A stretch of DNA of 33,988 nt, from positions 1 to 33,988 of the forward strand of contig NZ_BMOK01000021.1 of the NCBI RefSeq assembly GCF_014647035.1, written 5' to 3'. The notes below the pieces were generated by a model. That model was not told where the DNA came from and did no database searches. It saw only the letters and a program-made list of their open reading frames with translations. The translations under genes and the position numbers were made by a program. The DNA is from Sporolactobacillus putidus (GTDB lineage: Bacteria > Bacillota > Bacilli > Bacillales > Sporolactobacillaceae). Positions 31,666-33,988 of this stretch are shown one piece after another. How positions within the stretch are numbered: the first letter of the stretch is position 1; each line of letters opens with the position of its first letter.

Positions 31666-31723
31666 CCCTGACGTTGTGTCATCGTCTATAGTTTACTTAT
31701 CTTGGATCGAAGGGATGAGTAAA

Positions 31724-32098
31724 ATGGAATTTTATCCGATGCCTATGTTTGTCAAACTTTCAGTTCATCACATGGACCGATCGCTTAGCTGGTACAAAGG
31801 CGTTCTTGATTTTGAACCACTGTTTGAGCTGCCGGACCAGAATGGCAAAACGGTAATGGCCCATATTCAGGGTGAAAAGTATCCGGATATCATGCTGGTG
31901 TCAGAACAGAAAGAGAAGGAGATTAATGGTAAAGGCGTTGTCCTTAACTTCACAGTAGAGAATCTTGATTTCTTTTCAGACAGAGCAATTAAAGCTCGTG
32001 CGGCAGTTGTAGAAGGTCCCGTCGATCGCCCGTGGAATGCCCGCAAACTCGCCTTGAAAGACCCCGATGGTTATTTGATCCCCCTTCCATGGGAGTAG
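31724..32098 (+). CDS. VOC-superfamily protein
   Basis: This 124-aa protein starts at ATG 31724 (MEFYPMPMFVKLSVHHMDRS); an ATG at 31715 overlaps the AAGGG ribosome binding site. The VOC features are FVKLSVHHMDRSLSWYKGVLDFEPLFELPD, then VVLNFTVENLDFFSDRAIKARAAVVEGP and ALKDPDGYLIPLPWE. The last strand ends in Pro-Trp-Glu rather than the usual Glu ligand, so classical metal chemistry may be altered. It lies directly behind the alpha/beta-hydrolase. Substrate unknown; one of three unrelated VOC genes in the window. Confidence 0.83.
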   Translation: MEFYPMPMFVKLSVHHMDRSLSWYKGVLDFEPLFELPDQNGKTVMAHIQGEKYPDIMLVSEQKEKEINGKGVVLNFTVENLDFFSDRAIKARAAVVEGPVDRPWNARKLALKDPDGYLIPLPWE

Positions 32099-32213
32099 AT
32101 AAGGAAAAGCAATTTGACGATGTCATGGATCAAGTTGGTCAGAGCAATAATTGAGCTGATTCTTCTTCGTGTCATTCTTATAGAGAGATAGGCTAAAAAG
32201 AGTTGTTTATTAT

Positions 32214-32247
32214 GAGGTGTGCTGCTGTGCGGCATGCTTCTTTTTTT
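32214..32247 (+). terminator. Terminator after the VOC gene
   Basis: GAGGTGTGCTGC (32214-32225) pairs throughout with GCGGCATGCTTC (32229-32240), using four wobble pairs and loop TGT, followed by seven T. Confidence 0.8.
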
Positions 32248-32328
32248 ATTGTTTAGGAAACTATAAAATATCGAATTGTGGATAATTGTCTGTTAAACAA
32301 TCTGTAGAACCCTCAAGGGGCACGAACC

Positions 32329-32512
32329 GGGAACATATTCCCGCCTTCGCAGAAAAATATCGACCGTCTGGGAATATATCGGCCTTGCGGAAAAATATCG
32401 ACCGTCCTGAGAAAATATCGGTCTTCGCGAAATTATATCGACCGTTCTGAGAATATATCAACCATCACGGAATTATGCGGGGTATCCTCAAAAAATCGAC
32501 CTTCAAAAAGAT
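32329..32512. repeat. Degenerate ~20-bp intergenic repeat array C (alternating A/B units)
   Basis: About eight units alternate between A (AAATATCGACCGTCCTGAGA) and B (ATATATCGGCCTTGCGGAA) forms, giving a 39-41 bp dimer period. It opens with the palindrome GGGAA-CATA-TTCCC (32329-32342). It lies in the 630-bp gap between the VOC and GH18 genes, with no ORF that has a ribosome binding site. The minus-strand frame through it translates only to a repeat of GRSIFFRKADIF type and is not believed coding. Confidence 0.65.
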
Positions 32513-32729
32513 CCCTTTTTGTTCGCTCGGTATGGTTGTTTTATACCTATTTCATTAATTCTATAAGTTCAAAAACAGCCTGATCTTATTCTATTGATCA
32601 TGGTCAGCGTTCAGCATTAAGGGAAGCACTTATGGTCTCTCATCAAGCGCTTCAACATTCAGATTCCACCCGTCTATTCAAGAAAGATTTTACATAGAGT
32701 AGTAGCAGATCTATTTGGGAGGGAGAATC

Positions 32730-33854
32730 ATGAACAACTTGCCTGTCCTTGCTGACCGCCTTGCAAAACTATTCCTCATTTATAGTATTTTCATAGCTGC
32801 TATCGTCATCGGTATCCCTTCAGCCATTGTTCTCCTCCATTCCCATTCGGGAAGAGATGTTGTCAGTACTGCCCAGCCGATGAATGTGATCCGGCATACG
32901 GCAAAAGTCAATCAGGCGCCGCCCCCTTTACATACCCTTTCTTTTGGTTGGGTTACTGGTAACTATAGTAATGTAACGGGTTATAACAATCTCCAGGTTG
33001 TTTCTCCGCTGTTTGCGACGGTCAGTACTTTGAATCCTGTAAAAATAGAAACAACGCCTTCTCTAATATTAAAACTACATGATGAAGGCAAAAAGGTGTG
33101 GGGACGTGTAACGATGGATGAACAAACCGCCGCAGCAACCCGACAGTTTTTAGGGAACCCTGGTAAAATGGAACAAACCGTTCAAGAGATCAGAGACAAC
33201 GCTGAAAAAAATCATCTGGACGGGATTAATCTGGATATTGAGAATCTTACCGCAGAAGATAGAACAGCCTTTACGGGCTTTATGATAGGGCTGTCGAATG
33301 CATTAAAACCGAACCATATCACATTATCTGTCGATTTGCAGCCTGAACAGGGGACGCCGGACAGCATATCATCCTTTAATAAGATGATGGGACAATATTG
33401 TGATTATATTATTTTCATGGGTTATGATGAACATTGGGCAACGGATCCGACCCCCGGTCCTGTTACATCCTTACAGTGGCTGAGAAATAATGTACAGCAA
33501 TTCATAAAGACAGGTATACCCGCTCAAAAATTATTATTAGGATTGCCCTCTTATACAAGAATCTGGCAGGTCAACGCCAATGGAAGAACGGTTTTGAGTC
33601 AGGCCGTCTCGAGTGAAGATCTCAATAACTTAGTGTTAAAAGAGCACCGTAGCGGGCAATGGGATCCGAATACAGGCGCGTATTATATTTCCTATACAGC
33701 AGGGGGAAAACAGTATGAGGCCTGGCTGACCAACACACGGTCGCTTCAAACCTATTTACAGCTTATTCACGACTATCGTTTAGCAGGATACGGATTTTGG
33801 AATTTAAATTTAATGTCTCCAAATGATTGGAATAAGCTGCCTAACCTGGGTTAA
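32730..33854 (+). CDS. Membrane-anchored GH18-family hydrolase (spore germination YaaH/YvbX-like)
   Basis: This 374-aa protein has an N-terminal signal anchor (about residues 13-36, KLFLIYSIFIAAIVIGIPSAIVLL), a short linker, and a GH18 barrel. The catalytic strand reads LDGINLDIENL, so D164-G165, D169 and E171 match DGxxxDxE. Tyr-Asp in IFMGYDEHW and the closing GFWNLN are typical. The same family contains chitinases and the peptidoglycan-degrading spore proteins. Unlike the GH18 protein at 6402-7544 it has no LysM and is anchored outside, so it may act on wall or cortex material from the membrane. GGGAGGGAG selects the ATG at 32730. Confidence 0.87.
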   Translation: MNNLPVLADRLAKLFLIYSIFIAAIVIGIPSAIVLLHSHSGRDVVSTAQPMNVIRHTAKVNQAPPPLHTLSFGWVTGNYSNVTGYNNLQVVSPLFATVSTLNPVKIETTPSLILKLHDEGKKVWGRVTMDEQTAAATRQFLGNPGKMEQTVQEIRDNAEKNHLDGINLDIENLTAEDRTAFTGFMIGLSNALKPNHITLSVDLQPEQGTPDSISSFNKMMGQYCDYIIFMGYDEHWATDPTPGPVTSLQWLRNNVQQFIKTGIPAQKLLLGLPSYTRIWQVNANGRTVLSQAVSSEDLNNLVLKEHRSGQWDPNTGAYYISYTAGGKQYEAWLTNTRSLQTYLQLIHDYRLAGYGFWNLNLMSPNDWNKLPNLG

Positions 33855-33931
33855 TTTTCACACCATTGATTGCTATAATAAATCTGACAACAAATGAAAC
33901 CATGATAGAAAATATGATGGTTTTAGCTTAC

Positions 33932-33976
33932 AAAAGCGGGGTCTAAACCCACCGTCTTTAGACGGTATCCGCTTTT
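33932..33976. repeat. Nested hairpin at the right edge (terminator or IS end)
   Basis: AAAAGCGG (33932-33939) pairs with CCGCTTTT (33969-33976), enclosing ACCGTC/GACGGT (33951-33966, loop TTTA) or, alternatively, GTCTAAA/TTTAGAC. The AACCCACCGTCTTTAGAC segment resembles the ACCCACCTGCTTTAGCAG hairpin at the left edge. It may terminate the GH18 gene or be an end of an IS605-type element continuing beyond the window. Confidence 0.5.
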
Positions 33977-33988
33977 AGCCATATCTTT

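Noticed and set aside
32261-32461. 66-codon minus-strand ORF through repeat array C
   Set aside because: Its translation is the repeat itself (GRSIFFRKADIF-like units); no ribosome binding site and unit lengths vary, so the frame is not maintained.
32329-32512. CRISPR array
   Set aside because: Units are contiguous and degenerate with no constant repeat separated by unique spacers, and no cas genes are present.

Overview
The window looks like chromosome of a low-GC, endospore-forming Bacillota of the order Bacillales. Supporting signs are strong AAGGAGG-type ribosome binding sites, frequent TTG/GTG starts, a B. subtilis-type Zur box, an M-box Mg2+ riboswitch, a CstR/CsoR-type repressor, and a LysM-GH18 enzyme of the spore-cortex class. 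A Sporolactobacillus-like relative is possible but not proven. Most of the window is ordinary accessory metabolism and stress or metal genes in short, self-regulated modules. There is no rRNA, tRNA, prophage or CRISPR array.

Layout. 1-70: apparent right end of an IS200/IS605-type element whose body lies outside the window. 198-3327: PNPOx-like flavoprotein divergent from a MocR/PdxR-type regulator, then a convergent aldo/keto reductase. 3730-8164: two VOC proteins, a three-gene overlapping ECF-sigma operon with a tiny membrane anti-sigma candidate, a DJ-1/isonitrile hydratase-like protein and a LysM-GH18 hydrolase. 8201-12475: a zinc-limitation block (UPF0718 permease, zinc-free ribosomal protein S14, ZnuA-ZnuC-ZnuB) with three Zur-box-like palindromes. 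12676-15420: a persulfide/sulfide-response block (CstR, two single-domain rhodaneses, CoA-disulfide reductase fused to rhodanese) with two CstR-type operators. 15576-19000: a Pro/Tyr repeat protein, a YbjQ-family protein, a GntR regulator translationally coupled to an EamA exporter, and a DUF5316-like protein. 19193-22747: a thiamine-diphosphate 2-oxoacid decarboxylase divergent from a MarR regulator with two near-identical palindromes between them, then a D-2-hydroxyacid dehydrogenase. 23335-25439: promoter, M-box riboswitch, riboswitch terminator, a 43-codon Cys-rich small ORF, an NRAMP-related Mg2+ transporter candidate and a 78-aa membrane protein. 25770-27656: CGNR regulator divergent from an epoxide hydrolase. 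28327-33854: YtrA-type GntR plus DUF1648 membrane protein, a small MITE with 8-bp target duplication, a DUF4064 protein, an alpha/beta hydrolase, a third VOC protein and a membrane-anchored GH18 protein. The right edge carries another structured hairpin.

The strongest themes are metal and sulfur homeostasis. Zur, CstR and the M-box each control a compact module recognisable from cis elements in the sequence. The least explained items are three intergenic arrays of a shared, degenerate repeat of about 20 bp (about 22889-23030, 27699-27787 and 32329-32512), the Cys-rich small ORF under the M-box, and the twin operators of the decarboxylase/MarR pair. All functional statements are read from sequence motifs and family knowledge; no database search was possible.
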